From Gryganskiella cystojenkinii (lineage: Eukaryota; Mortierellomycota; Mortierellomycetes; Mortierellales; Mortierellaceae), in NCBI GenBank assembly GCA_015852425.1, contig JAAAIG010000113.1, positions 23,907 through 63,944 of the forward strand: DNA of 40,038 nt, written 5' to 3'. The notes under the pieces are model-generated. The model was not told where the DNA came from. It ran no database searches and saw only the letters and a list, made by a program, of their open reading frames with translations. The first letter of the stretch is position 1. Every line of letters starts with the position of its first letter. This document shows positions 23,887 to 39,059 of this stretch, in pieces. Made by a program: the position numbers and the translations under genes.

Positions 23887-25027
23887 CGATTTTTTTGACA
23901 CCAAGGACTATCATGCTCTGTGAATCTACTCGTTACCCCCCAAGAATTTACTCAAATTTGTATATTACTAATGATATTCTCCTCTGTGTAGACAAAGGAT
24001 CTCTCGAGTTGCAGCAATCATCGAGGTCCTTAAGCATCACGCCCATTTTTATTTGACAAATAAACGGCCAAGAGGTTTCCAGCCCTTTTGATAATTTTAT
24101 CGACGGAAACTTGACCTCATCCAAATTCAAATTTGGCACACACACACACACAATCAGATCGCTCAGGATCGAATTGCACGCAGGGTAGTTCTTTTGAAGA
24201 ACGAAGTTGTGATGATTTACGCGATGAGGAATTCCAACAAAAGGAAGCCAAATTTGGCTTTCTAGTATGTTGACCCGATGGTCGCAAAGTCCATAGTATC
24301 GAAGATCATTCCCCGGTATATAATTTCGTCTTCATTGCCACTTTGTGTAGACTGCCATCGTATTCGTTATGGAAAAGAAGCAGAGTCATTTTATTTTGCT
24401 ATGCTCTCCGTCTCTTCTTTAATCAACGTACAAGCGACAAGGCATCATCCTCGGGCCTGAAGAAGCCCCGTAATCGTGGATGGTGAAGTGATTGCCGTTT
24501 CAAGTGAACGGGGACTATTTTGCTGACTTCTGGACGAGGGCTCACTCTTGCGTACCTGATTTCGAAGCACCCAGATCAAATGTATGTTCTGTCCTCGCGT
24601 TCGTACGCTACTCTTACTTTGATGCAACCGAGATCCATCCTCCTCCCTGTGCAGTCTTTATCGGCCTTGAATCTCAGTTCTCTATCTTGACTGTCTCTCC
24701 GCCAATGACTTCTTCTCTCGGGCAAAACAAACTTCCCTAGTACATCACTACTGCTGCTGACCACGTAGATGGAGAGAGTGACCACGGCGGATGAGGCGGC
24801 CAAAAAAATTCAAGCTATTAGATCAAAAGGAGCAATAATAGCTCTGACGGTTCCTGTTACGAAACGTTCATGACATACCGTAAAGGTATTGATCTGTTTG
24901 TGACGAAAACAATCAAAGGGAAGAGAGATCTTACAATTCACGGACGAGAGAGGTAGCTATATATGAAGACAGGATTGAAAATTTTCTAATATTATCTCCC
25001 TCTTAATAGGGAGGACTCCGGATGACT
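23887..25027. other. Gene-poor region with palindrome, CA repeat and possible LTR
   Basis: No supported gene. A CA/AC microsatellite lies at about 24137-24152, directly after a small hairpin CCAAAT-tcaa-ATTTGG. A 16-bp perfect palindrome (AAGCCAAATTTGGCTT) lies at 24245-24260. On the minus strand, a purine tract AAGAGGGAGA (24995-25004) followed by a TATATAG (24957-24963) sits just past the chromodomain stop codon, as expected for a polypurine tract and the U3 of a 3' LTR. Without a second copy the LTR ends cannot be fixed. Confidence 0.35.
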
Positions 25028-26100
25028 CTAAGTAGGGCCTGCTTTGCGTGGATACCGCGTATGGAAGGCGGTTATAAGTTCAAGGGCGTTGTTGAGATGA
25101 CGTGCAGGCTCCCATGAACGTTCAGAATGGTCGCATCCTTTCCACTTAACAAAGCAAAATAGGTTTCCACGTTGAAGTTTCGAGGCAAGAACGGCTTTAA
25201 CTTCGTACTCCAATTCTTGATCGATTTTGACTTGAGGTGGAGACGGAGGAAGAGACAATTATGGAATAATGTCCTTTGTTTTCGGCTCCAAAAGAGACAA
25301 ATGAAAAGCAGGATGTATCTTCATGGTCAAAGGAAGTTTGAGCTCAAAAGCAACCTGGTTGATTTTTCGTAAGACCTTGAAAGGACCAAGCTTCTTGTAA
25401 AAGAGCTTTCGCAAAGGGCGATTGGTCTTGATATGCTGTCGATCAAGAAACACAAGATCTCCAGGTTGGTGACTGGATGTTGGAAGACGAGACTTGTTTG
25501 CTTGAACCGTATAACCTAGCTCTGCTTGCTTCCTTCAGGTTGGCTCGTAAGTCGCGGAGAATAGTATTTAATTCCATGACTCGTTCCTTAACAGCAGGAG
25601 CTTTCTCTTCTCTAAAGCCGATAGAGCCAAAGAGTGGGTGGTGGCTAGTGTTGGCGAAAAAAAAGGAGTCATACCTGTAGAAGAGTTGACAGAGTCATTG
25701 TAACAGTATTCGGCCAAGGAAAAATGGTGGGTCCAGTCGTATTGCTGAAACGAGCAAAAGATACGGAGATACTGTTCCAGAGATTGATTAAGGACTTCTG
25801 TTGAACCGTCCGTTTCTGGATGAAAGGCGCTGGAGAGGTGGACTGCAAACTGAAAAAGTTCCGCGCTTCCAGAAATCGGAAATAAACTGAGGATACCGCA
25901 CTGGCCATCTCCGAGACGTGACACAGCTTGATTCTGCTCACAAAATCTCTGTGGGTCAAGAGATGGAGAGATGATTCCTGCAGGTTAGTATCCTGTGATG
26001 ACGAGAAGACAGCTGGCATCAGCTTTTTTTTTGCCTTCTGCAAAGGCGTCGGTAGGCGCGGCATTCTTGAATGAAAATCGAAACAGATCCTGCCTGATGA
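25028..26100 (-). mobile_element. Ty3/gypsy chromovirus relic: integrase end plus chromodomain, frameshifted
   Basis: On the minus strand, several frames together read as the end of a Ty3/gypsy pol gene. In order they are: a degraded integrase stretch with THRDFVSR (within about 26100-25925), the integrase block SSAFHPETDGSTEVLNQ and WTHHFSLAEYCYNDSVNSSTG (25924-25568), the connecting region, the integrase C-terminal fold [12 protein letters not shown]...[10 protein letters not shown] (25453-25262), then a chromodomain with FVKWKG and SWEPARHL (25258-25028). Frame changes fall near 25900, between 25568 and 25453, and at a stop codon at 25259-25261. Reverse transcriptase, RNase H, protease and gag are not recognisable upstream, so this is a 5'-truncated dead copy. 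Chromodomains of such elements bind histone marks and steer integration. The boundary near 26100 is approximate. Confidence 0.85.
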
Positions 26101-26442
26101 TTCATCAATGCAGCGAGATGATGTCAACTTGACAATCAGCTGCCTTTCCCCTCATCAAGGCAGCAGAAGGAAACAAAGACTGTTCTCGAGTGTGTGTCTG
26201 GTAATAGTTGGTAGTTGTTCGGCAAATGAAAGCAATGAGAAGCGCGCATGTTTCACAACACTACATAGAGAAACAGAATATTTCATCCAAGGAAGCAGCT
26301 GGATTTTGTTGTCAAGAAAGTTTTTGTTTTTGTTTTTGAATATGAAAAATAAGAAGGGGCCCAAAAAAAGTCCCACAGCGGTTTGCATTATCCGAAACGT
26401 AGCCCTCTCCCGCCCTTGGACGAGTCTACCTACGGAGCCCAT

Positions 26443-26453
26443 TGGTATCAGAG
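26443..26453 (+). other. Primer-binding-site-like motif (initiator tRNA-Met type)
   Basis: TGGTATCAGAG matches the usual LTR-retrotransposon primer binding site complementary to the 3' end of initiator tRNA-Met. It is preceded by GAGCCCAT, so an LTR ending in CA would end at 26441. It lies on the plus strand, opposite to the chromovirus relic, which suggests a second element fragment or an inverted arrangement. No gag or pol could be read downstream, so this is a motif-level call. Confidence 0.35.
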
Positions 26454-27601
26454 TTTTCCTTTCTGACAGAACCAACGAGTCACGCCACTGAACCCGCGAA
26501 CAATTTGGTGGGGTCTTCGCATCTCGCTGTGGGGTTGTGGAAGAAAAAGATGTCGGTGCTTGGTCCTCAATTTATAGGTCTGAAGGCAGGGTCACCGTCA
26601 CGCGTCGATAGCAACAGTGATGGTCATCGCAAAACTGGGAGTTATCCAAAACTGGTCGAGTTCGATCATCTGAATAACGCCAACTCATTTCAATTCATCA
26701 CCTGAGAAGTTCATTACAACCACATGTTCATCATATCAAACACCCTGTCGCGATCAACAAGGAGCAGGAACGGCATTATTTCTTGTTTCCTGTGGGTGAC
26801 CATAAAACCGAGACAAGAACACGTTTAGTCTCAGTTCTTTCTCCGTCTTATTGCTTGTCCGAGTTAATCGGCTACTTCAAGAATGAACATGTTGTCCAAC
26901 GGGTCAAAGACGCAGCGACAGAAGAGACAGGTCCAGAGGAGGTAATAGACACAATGCTCCTCGAAGATACACGAATACATCTGGTTTCTCATCTTCATGG
27001 CACGTGAGAGCAAAGAAGCCTCGAGATCAATGGCCCCTCCTCGGGAGTGCTGGTCTCCAGTTGTTACTCCTCTGGCGATATTCTTGTTTGACGTAACGAC
27101 GGTGTTCCTGGACGGCGATGGTCATGAAGGCTGCGGACGTGATCTAATCACGCTGGGGCAACGCTCTCAGCGTATTTGGGAAGCCAAGTGGCTCTCCTTT
27201 GTTTTCTCGACATTATACTTGGATTCCTTTTGGAAACGAGCCGTGAGAGCGCCTCGTTTATCCTTCATAGCTCGACTTAGGTTCATCGGTGGCACTTCCA
27301 AGGTCGATGATCCTGTAGAGGATGTGTAGGTGACGGAAGAGCCGTCTGCCTCTTGGGTCATCGACTCTCTCCTACTCCTGAAATCAGGCCGAGTTTTGTC
27401 AATCATCTCGGGGGCCACAAAGGTATTGAAGATGGTCTTGTAGTTCATGTTGCTTGTCGAAGGGGTAAGTTCGATAGGGAAGAGTTATACTCGTTTTTTG
27501 AAAAGTGCGAAAAGGAGAGAGAGAGAGAGAGTTGAAGAAGGAACCAAGATTAACTGTTGTGATTTTTTTATATGACTATTTGGGTCGGTCAAATACCACT
27601 C

Positions 27602-27900
27602 CGAGGCACTGGTGGAGGGGAGACAAAGACTTTTGGAGGGGGAAAAAGACCCTAGGGTGTTTGACTTCGTTTCTCTTGTTTGGACCTCCCGCAGAAAATG
27701 TAACGAAAAATATGCGACAATGAAAGCTTTATTTTTTCACCCTACTTTTGAGGCATCATCCAAGGCACCAGTGGAGGGAAACAAAGACGTTTGGAGAGGA
27801 AAAAAGTACCGAGGGCACTTTGACTTTGCTTCTGTTGTTGGATCTTCCAATGTAATGAGAATGAAAGAAGCATTTTTCTATTTTTTGAGCGATCATTCGG
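27602..27900. repeat. Diverged tandem duplication, about 160-base spacing
   Basis: Two adjacent copies start at about 27602 (GAGGCACTGGTGGAGGGGAG...) and 27761 (AAGGCACCAGTGGAGGGAA...). They share ACAAAGAC, TTTGGAG, a G/A run, AGGG, TTTGACTT, TTCTCTTGTT/TTCTGTTGTT, GGA-CTTCC-like blocks, TGTAA-GA and T-rich ends. By eye they are roughly 70 percent identical over about 130 bases, with small gaps. The copies are too diverged for a recent event. They do not share a clean reading frame. Confidence 0.6.
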
Positions 27901-28111
27901 GTTGCTTTCATACCTTTTTTTCATAATATAGATCCTGCCCACCTTTTCTTCATAGTTCGATTCGCCCTCGCAATAGACCAAAATATGGCATAGTTCGCGT
28001 TCTCTTCGCGTTTCTTCGTTTCTTTAGACTATCTTGTGTTACACGAATGCCCTTTTCATCCTCTTTTATTCCAGATCAAGCTATCCCAAAACAGAAGAGT
28101 TAGGGGGATGC

Positions 28112-29233
28112 TCACAGTTCTAGTGTTACAGATAGCCCGAATAGAACTGCGAAAAGAACGACGGGCAGCCCGACAGTCGTTCGTCCTTCACCACTCGCGC
28201 TTTGGCCCTTGGTACCTGACGGAGGTACTTTTGTCCCGTCCTGGGAATCTGTGCAGGCTTCAGCGAAAGCTGAGAGGGACGTAGTTACGTTTTGTTGCGT
28301 GAGTCCTTCCAAAAAATTCCTTTGGTTCGAGACTCGGAAACACGTCAGACAGACCTTGGCGGCAGCCAGTCCTTCGTTCGGACAGATACATTGCAGGAAT
28401 GGCATGATTGTTGTAAAATCGATGACTGGTGGCGTCTCGACCGCTCCTTTTTCATGATGACGATCGCTTGAGGCAGAGTTGGTATCGGGTCCGGATATTG
28501 AGGGAGCTGAGGAGGTCCTTGACGAGGAACCTGAGGCACCAGGCCCAGAGTCATCTATACCTGTGGGATCTGACAAGGACGAAGTCGCAGTTCCAGCTTT
28601 GGAGGCAATGGTGTACTTGCTCATCAGGACCATCATCGACTCTATGTCCTCTGATCCATCCCATCCATCATACTCAGGGTCACTGCCGTCATTGCTGCCT
28701 CCACCTCCGGTTCGGACACGAGACATGCTTTTGGATATGGGCATGGATCCTGGTCCGTTCGTGATACTGCTGTTCCCGTTCGAAGGCGTGGGGCCACCCA
28801 ATTGAGGTATTTGACTCAAAGTCTGGTTGGCGATAGCATTGCACTCGACTAGCTTTGGGTAGAAATATCGGCACTGTTGACAAGAGACGGATTTGGCTGG
28901 AAAGTAGGGTTCAGTCGCATTCATGTCTGCACCTGAGGAAGACGGTGGGATATACAAGACTGTTGGCAGGGTCAGACCTGCAGAGGTTGGAGAGCCACCG
29001 ACAAGACCCCCTGAGGATGGGGTGGAAGGATTTACCGGTGGCGGCGGTACGTCGCCCGCACCACCTGGTGTCGCTGGGTTGCCTCCTGGAGGTGTGGGTG
29101 GGGTATCTGCTGCTCCGGCACCACCTCCCTGTCCTTGAACGGTCTGGAATTGCATGGTGCAAAGACACCAGAGAAGAGTGAATATCCAGTGAATGTGTCT
29201 ATTCCATCGCCGTGAGGGAAAAGGAAAGTGCAT
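28112..29233 (-). CDS. Secreted Pro/Gly/Ser-rich GPI-type protein with two Cys clusters
   Basis: An intronless 373-residue protein of unknown family. The ATG at 29233 (MHFPFPS) is preferred over the in-frame ATG at 29311. It gives a basic N-terminus followed directly by a hydrophobic core (IHWIFTLLWCLCTM) and a cleavage region near VQGQG, which is a good signal peptide. A Pro/Gly-rich stretch follows. The first cysteine cluster is SCQQCRYFYPKLVEC. A Ser/Gly/Asp-rich linker separates it from a second cluster, FLQCICPNEG...VCLTCFR...EAC. The C-terminus ends in a hydrophobic segment (GLPVVLFAVLFGLSVTLEL) with no basic tail, as in GPI signals. Spaced Cys pairs at both ends of a low-complexity linker suggest one folded disulphide domain interrupted by a disordered loop. 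This is inference. Confidence 0.8.
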   Translation of the reverse strand: MHFPFPSRRWNRHIHWIFTLLWCLCTMQFQTVQGQGGGAGAADTPPTPPGGNPATPGGAGDVPPPPVNPSTPSSGGLVGGSPTSAGLTLPTVLYIPPSSSGADMNATEPYFPAKSVSCQQCRYFYPKLVECNAIANQTLSQIPQLGGPTPSNGNSSITNGPGSMPISKSMSRVRTGGGGSNDGSDPEYDGWDGSEDIESMMVLMSKYTIASKAGTATSSLSDPTGIDDSGPGASGSSSRTSSAPSISGPDTNSASSDRHHEKGAVETPPVIDFTTIMPFLQCICPNEGLAAAKVCLTCFRVSNQRNFLEGLTQQNVTTSLSAFAEACTDSQDGTKVPPSGTKGQSASGEGRTTVGLPVVLFAVLFGLSVTLEL

Positions 29234-29740
29234 TGTGATGGAGGAGGAATTGGATGAATTATGACTGAGCAAAGGGTAAAGAAACGAAAAAGATTCAACG
29301 TGCAGATACACCGTTTGAGAACATAAAAATCCAAAATCCTCATGATAGCATCAGTAGAGCAAGTGGGCTTTCGTCTAAATCACTTTTTGAATGCCGGAAC
29401 AAGAGCCGGTTACTGGTAACTCTCCTGGACTAACCCCCCGTGTTTTCAACTCAACCCCCTTGCAGTCATTGTCCATCTGAAATTGTGCCCCCTTTTCTCT
29501 CGTTTAAAAAGAGTCTCCCTTCTATTTTTTTTCCACGATAGCCAGCAAAAAAATAGAGATCGTCGAATCCCCACCAAGATCCTGGCTAGATGCTGCCTCC
29601 TTTGCTTAATCTTGACATCATAGTCCACGGTCTCGTGATTGAGCATTGTTTTGAGCGGTTTTCTTTTTTGCTGTTGTTTGGCGAACAGGGAGTACGTCAA
29701 GCATTTATTCAGGTTGCAATGTCCACTATCCAGGAAACGT
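29234..29740. other. Intergenic region between L11 and secreted protein genes
   Basis: It contains the 3' UTR of the L11 gene and the promoter of the secreted-protein gene, both transcribed leftward. I see no extra gene. Confidence 0.4.
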
Positions 29741-30819
29741 TTACTTGCGGTTGGTAAGGATACTGTTAGAGAAAAAGGCGGAAGAAAGGAAGGATAGTTA
29801 GTTTCTGTGAGATCGTTAGGTAAAAGAGGCCAGTACAGACATCCAACAAGTAGGTTGCTTACCCATCGTAACGCTGCTTGAACCAGTTCATGGTCTCCTC
29901 CTTGTTGACACGGTGGTTGGCACCGACCTTGGCGACGCAACGACGACGCTTGGTGATACGGTTACCGGGACGGTTCATGCAAACGAAGAAGTCCATACCG
30001 TAAATACCGATGGAGGGATCGTACTTGATACCCAAATCGATGTGCTCCTGGATACCGAAGCCGAAGTTGCCGGTCTCGGAGAAGTTGGCCTTCTTCAACT
30101 CGTACTCCTTAACCTTGAGACCACGCTCGAGAATCTCCTCGGCCTTGGGGCCACGGACGGTGACGTGAACGGCGATCTTCTCGTTACGACGGATACCGAA
30201 GGTACGGACGGTGTAACGGGCCTTGGAGTAGACGGGGGTCTGACCGGTCAACTGCTCAAGAACCTTGGCGGCACGGGTCAATCTATCACCAGACTCGCCG
30301 ACGCAAATGTTGAGAACGAGCTTCTCGAGGCGCAACTCGCGCATGACGTTGGTGGTGGTTTGGGTCTCAGCGGACTAGGTTGGTTATAATTGATATAGAG
30401 AGTACAAAATAAGGACAAAGCGTTATTAAGACCGCAACTCAATTATATGTCGTGCCGATGGATGTGTCTTCTGGATTTGTCTCCTAGGTTGTCTCCTGGA
30501 TCCTGGATTCATCATGGATGGTTGATTCCTGACCATCTGATGGCGAAGGAGACGGGATGTCGGGGGAAAAGATGCCATGTTGAATCACAGTGCCGCCCCG
30601 TTCGAGGTTCTTGGAATCTGATCTGATCTGTGATTAATCATTGATTTATGAATGGAGATTGGTGATTCCGTAGTGTTGAATACGGGGTTCCTTTCCCGAG
30701 TTAAAGATGGTGCCGAGTTGGATACGATGGCAAAAGACGGCGTCCTGCGTGTAGCTGGATGGTTGGATATCCCAACGGATGGATTTTTGCATCCATTGTG
30801 ATGTGTCTTAACGCACCAT
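29741..30819 (-). CDS. rpl11: 60S ribosomal protein L11 (uL5)
   Basis: The main exon is 30374-29863, followed by a short last exon 29762-29741 coding ILTNRK. The protein is uL5, which binds 5S rRNA with L5 in the central protuberance of the large subunit. The sequence is almost textbook: [106 protein letters not shown]. The main exon starts with SAETQTT upstream of the conserved MREL. The best initiator is an ATG at 30819-30817 immediately followed by a GTGCGT donor, so that exon 1 codes only Met and joins to Ser across a 442-base intron. That gives 178 residues. The tiny first exon is inferred; if wrong, MREL at 30344 would be the start. Confidence 0.93.
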
Positions 30820-31183
30820 GTCGATTGAGATTGCTATTGAAAGAGGAGGAACAAACAAGGAGTCCGTGGAGCTTAAATTACAGTAATCACAAAATTGATC
30901 ACGTGCATTTCGTTGGAAGCTGGGATAAAACGCCATTAAAATATACCAGCTTTTAATTTGCGCAAAACCCCTGATAGTTTATTCAACGTAATCTTTATTT
31001 TTCGAACAAGCAATCAACGATTCAACAATCTAGTACAAACATTTCTTTCTTTCAATCACTACATCCTCACCCCTTTCCTTCCTCCTCTTCTCTGTCAAAC
31101 AACTCTCACATCCCAGCGGACTCGACCAAGGCGAATCGAACCAACGCGCACTAATCCGGTCACTCATTCTATATACAACACAC
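30820..31183. promoter_or_regulatory. Divergent promoter, L11 / cyclin
   Basis: This 364-base gap lies between head-to-head genes if the L11 start at 30819 is right. It contains a CACGTG E-box at 30900-30905 inside TTGATCACGTG, the same 11-mer as in the FES1/kinase promoter, and a CT-rich tract (about 31036-31100) before the cyclin ATG. Confidence 0.45.
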
Positions 31184-32875
31184 ATGAGCGCAGCAGACAA
31201 TCAGTGGCTCTTCCGAAAGGAGGATCTCTATCGGACGCCGTCCCAGACGATGGGAGGAAGCACATTCAGCGAGGAGAAGGAAGCACGCGCCAAGGGTGTC
31301 ACTTTCATCGTCGCTGTCGGAATGCACCTCAAATTGTATGTTTGCTCACATGACGAGGATAGCGACTGTTCAAACAATGGAAGAGCTAATCAGTTTTTCT
31401 TTGTTTTCTTTGAAAAATAATAGACCACAGTTGACCATGGCCACAGCCGCGTTGTTCTTCCACCGTTTCTACATGCGGCATTCACTCAAAGAGTTCAAGT
31501 TTTATGCAAGTTCCTGTTTTTTCTCTCGACTACTGGACTTTCAGGATACATTATGCGCCTTTCATTCAGGACTATTTACACTATTTTTTTTTTCTTTCTT
31601 TCTTGTGTATTGGTCAACAGGACGTAGGCGCGACTTGTATCTACCTCGCCAGCAAGACAGAAGAATCGACTCGAAAGTTCAAGGATGTGATTGTTGCATG
31701 TGCTCAAAAGGCAGCCAAGAGAGACGCACCGATTGAGGACTCATCAAAGGTATAGGCATCAGTTTGTTATTCTTGACGTGCTTATTGTGAGTTTCATGGT
31801 GTATATCTACCCTTTTCTGGAAATGTTAACGCATATCTTTCTTATCGCTTCTCTGTCTTCTTAGGAGTTTCGAGTTTGGAAGGATACGGTCATCTTCACA
31901 GAGGAGTTACTCCTGGAGACGCTTTGCTTTGAACTGAGTGTGGAACATCCATATCACTTTATGCTCACTCTTTTCAACAACCACTACCTGAAGGATCCAA
32001 GTCGTACGGATACTTGATGTTGGCTGTTAGACTCTTGGATACCACTGTCAAGCATGGTTCATTACTGGAGGCTAACGCGAATTCATCTTTTGTAGGTGCA
32101 GCACACTTGAAGCAGGTCGCTTGGGCGCTTATCAACGATAGGTGAGGAAGAAGGCTTGAACAAGGATCTCGGATGTGGTCTCTCGCTTTAAACGAGGATA
32201 TTAACAACTTAGCTTCATCTTTTTTTTAAAAAAAAAGTTTGCGGACGACTCTCTGTCTTCTATACTCCCCACGGATCATTGCTCTCGCTGCGGTTCACAT
32301 TGCCGCCAAATATCTGGATGAGAACTTGAACGAGACGCTGGGCGAGATTTGGCGGGAGTTGTACGAGCCTGATATTCAGGATATTCAAGGTATGGGTTTG
32401 CTGGGAACGACCTTCTTTTGAGCGGGATTGGGCTGCTCTACTCGATCATTTTTGTGCTGATACTTTCATGCTTTTGACCGCATTCAACAGACGCTGCCAA
32501 CTTTTTGTGCTGATACTTTCATGCTTTTGACCACATTCAACAGACGCTGCCAACGAGATCATGGACCAGTACACGCAGGCGACGAGTCGGAACGGTCGAT
32601 CTTTTGACAAGGTGAGAGAATACGATTATGTTTTCTTGGAAAGAAAAGGAAAGAACTGTAATTGCGCGAACTGGATCATTCATATTGATGAGCGAATATC
32701 ATCCCTGTTCTTGCTCCCATGCCTCTGCTTCCTTTTTTTTCCGCAGATCGCACCTGGATCAAAGCCAGGTAGCGAGTACCAGGAAAACAACACTCCGGCA
32801 TATGCTGGTTACCTGAACAGCCCAGCAAAACTTGCGACTCCTGTGTACAGCCACGATCCGTCGATCGGACCTTAA
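31184..32875 (+). CDS. Transcription-type cyclin (cyclin K/T, Ctk2/Pch1-like)
   Basis: Eight exons (31184-31335, 31424-31505, 31621-31749, 31865-32003, 32096-32141, 32238-32389, 32544-32611, 32747-32875) join in phase to 298 residues. Such cyclins activate Cdk9/Ctk1-class kinases that phosphorylate the RNA polymerase II C-terminal domain. The N-terminus NQWLFRKEDLYRTPS and EARAKGVTFIVAVGMHLKLPQLTMATAALFFHRFYMRHS are typical of K/T cyclins. The first cyclin box continues with VGATCIYLASKTEESTRKFKDVI, and the second shows ALINDSLRTTLCLLYSPRIIALAAVHIAAKYL. The intron after FKFY can only be spliced in frame as GC-AG (GCAAGT donor). The exon 4 donor (GTACGG at 32004 versus GTCGTA two codon positions earlier) is uncertain by one residue identity. 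The intron before exon 7 carries a duplicated acceptor. Confidence 0.9.
32449..32554 (+). repeat. 53-bp tandem duplication spanning an intron acceptor
   Basis: Two directly adjacent 53-base copies (32449-32501 and 32502-32554) differ at one base (GACCG versus GACCA). Each contains the 3' part of the intron, the acceptor TTCAACAG and the first coding bases ACGCTGCCAAC. Only the second copy continues into the open frame; splicing at the first would meet TGA within four codons of the repeat end. The near identity points to a recent event. Confidence 0.95.
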
Positions 32876-33538
32876 TAAGGGAAGAGGGCGGAAAACTGGC
32901 ACTAGGGAATCTAGCGAAATCTCGCCCGACTTCTTTGCAAAAATTGGTTTTTTTTAGCCCTGTCCCGAAAACGACAGCAAGAACAAAGAGTAAAAAAAAT
33001 TAAAAAAAAAGCCCTCAAAAAACATGGAAGAACCAGACACACATAAAGAGAATCAATTTTCACCTCTCTCTCTGCGAACAAAATCGACAAGAACAGCGAA
33101 AAGAATAAAAGACAATATGCGTGGTTGTCTTTGACCCAAGAAAGAGGATCAGAACATGATCGGGTCACATGACCCGTCCCCTCGTTTTTCGAAGGACAGC
33201 GACTGAAAAAAAGGGCTGCTTTCGTGCAGTGCAACAAGCAAAAAATAAAAGTGAAGCACAAAACTCGTTTCATCGCTGTCCCTCTCCCTCCCTCCCATCT
33301 CTCATCCACTTTCTCTTTTTCCTTTTCTTTTTTATTGTCTTTGTTCCATTACCTCGCCCTTCTCCTGCCCCTGCAATACCCTCACCTTCTGCCTGCCTTT
33401 GCATGACTCCTCCTTCTTATTCTTAACACATTTGCAACATTTCAGACGTCGAAGAAAAATATCCCTCCATTTTTATTTTATTTTTTTATTTTTTTGTAAT
33501 TGCACCTTGCGCTTAAAGTCCCGCTGCTGTCCTTGCCA
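32876..33538. other. Intergenic region, cyclin to Kic1/Nak1-like kinase
   Basis: A/T runs after the cyclin stop, then a CT-rich promoter and 5' UTR (about 33278-33480) ahead of the kinase ATG. A GGTCACATGACC imperfect palindrome is near 33163-33174. No further gene was seen. Confidence 0.45.
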
Positions 33539-38879
<5,341 letters not shown>

Positions 38880-39059
38880 CCGAGTCTGTAATATTTCCTG
38901 TTATTTTTTCCCCACCCCTCTACTAGTCTACTAGTCATTGTATCATAGTAATATACTGTATCTTTGTCAATAGTTGTGAAGATTTGAAATTTTATGTATG
39001 CATGCTATTGTACAAGTTGAGTCGAGTCGAGCCTGTGTGTTTTTGTTTGTGTTTCCTGT

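Larger units (their letters stand above)
26101..28111. other. Accessory region without a supported gene
   Basis: Two kilobases with no convincing gene. Plus-strand frames 26783-27007 and 26442-26705 and the minus-strand frame 27167-27448 (93 codons, from NYKTIFNTFVAPEMIDKTRP) have mixed, protein-like composition but no motif I recognise and no exon partners. They may be decayed remains of a host gene or mobile-element protein. The region includes a GA repeat (about 27515-27531) and a diverged tandem duplication. Confidence 0.35.

Noticed and set aside
28429..29181. Plus-strand frames of 108-111 codons over the second secreted protein gene
   Set aside because: They are antisense shadows of the minus-strand gene, which has a signal peptide, Cys clusters and a GPI-type tail.
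29913..30389. 158-codon plus-strand frame over L11
   Set aside because: It is the exact antisense of the conserved ribosomal protein exon; the Leu/Gly/Asp/Val/Thr-rich translation is an artefact of codon bias.
30375..30816. Box C/D snoRNA in the long L11 intron (ATGATGA on the minus strand near 30510)
   Set aside because: No D box (CTGA) lies downstream within snoRNA range and no terminal stem is visible.
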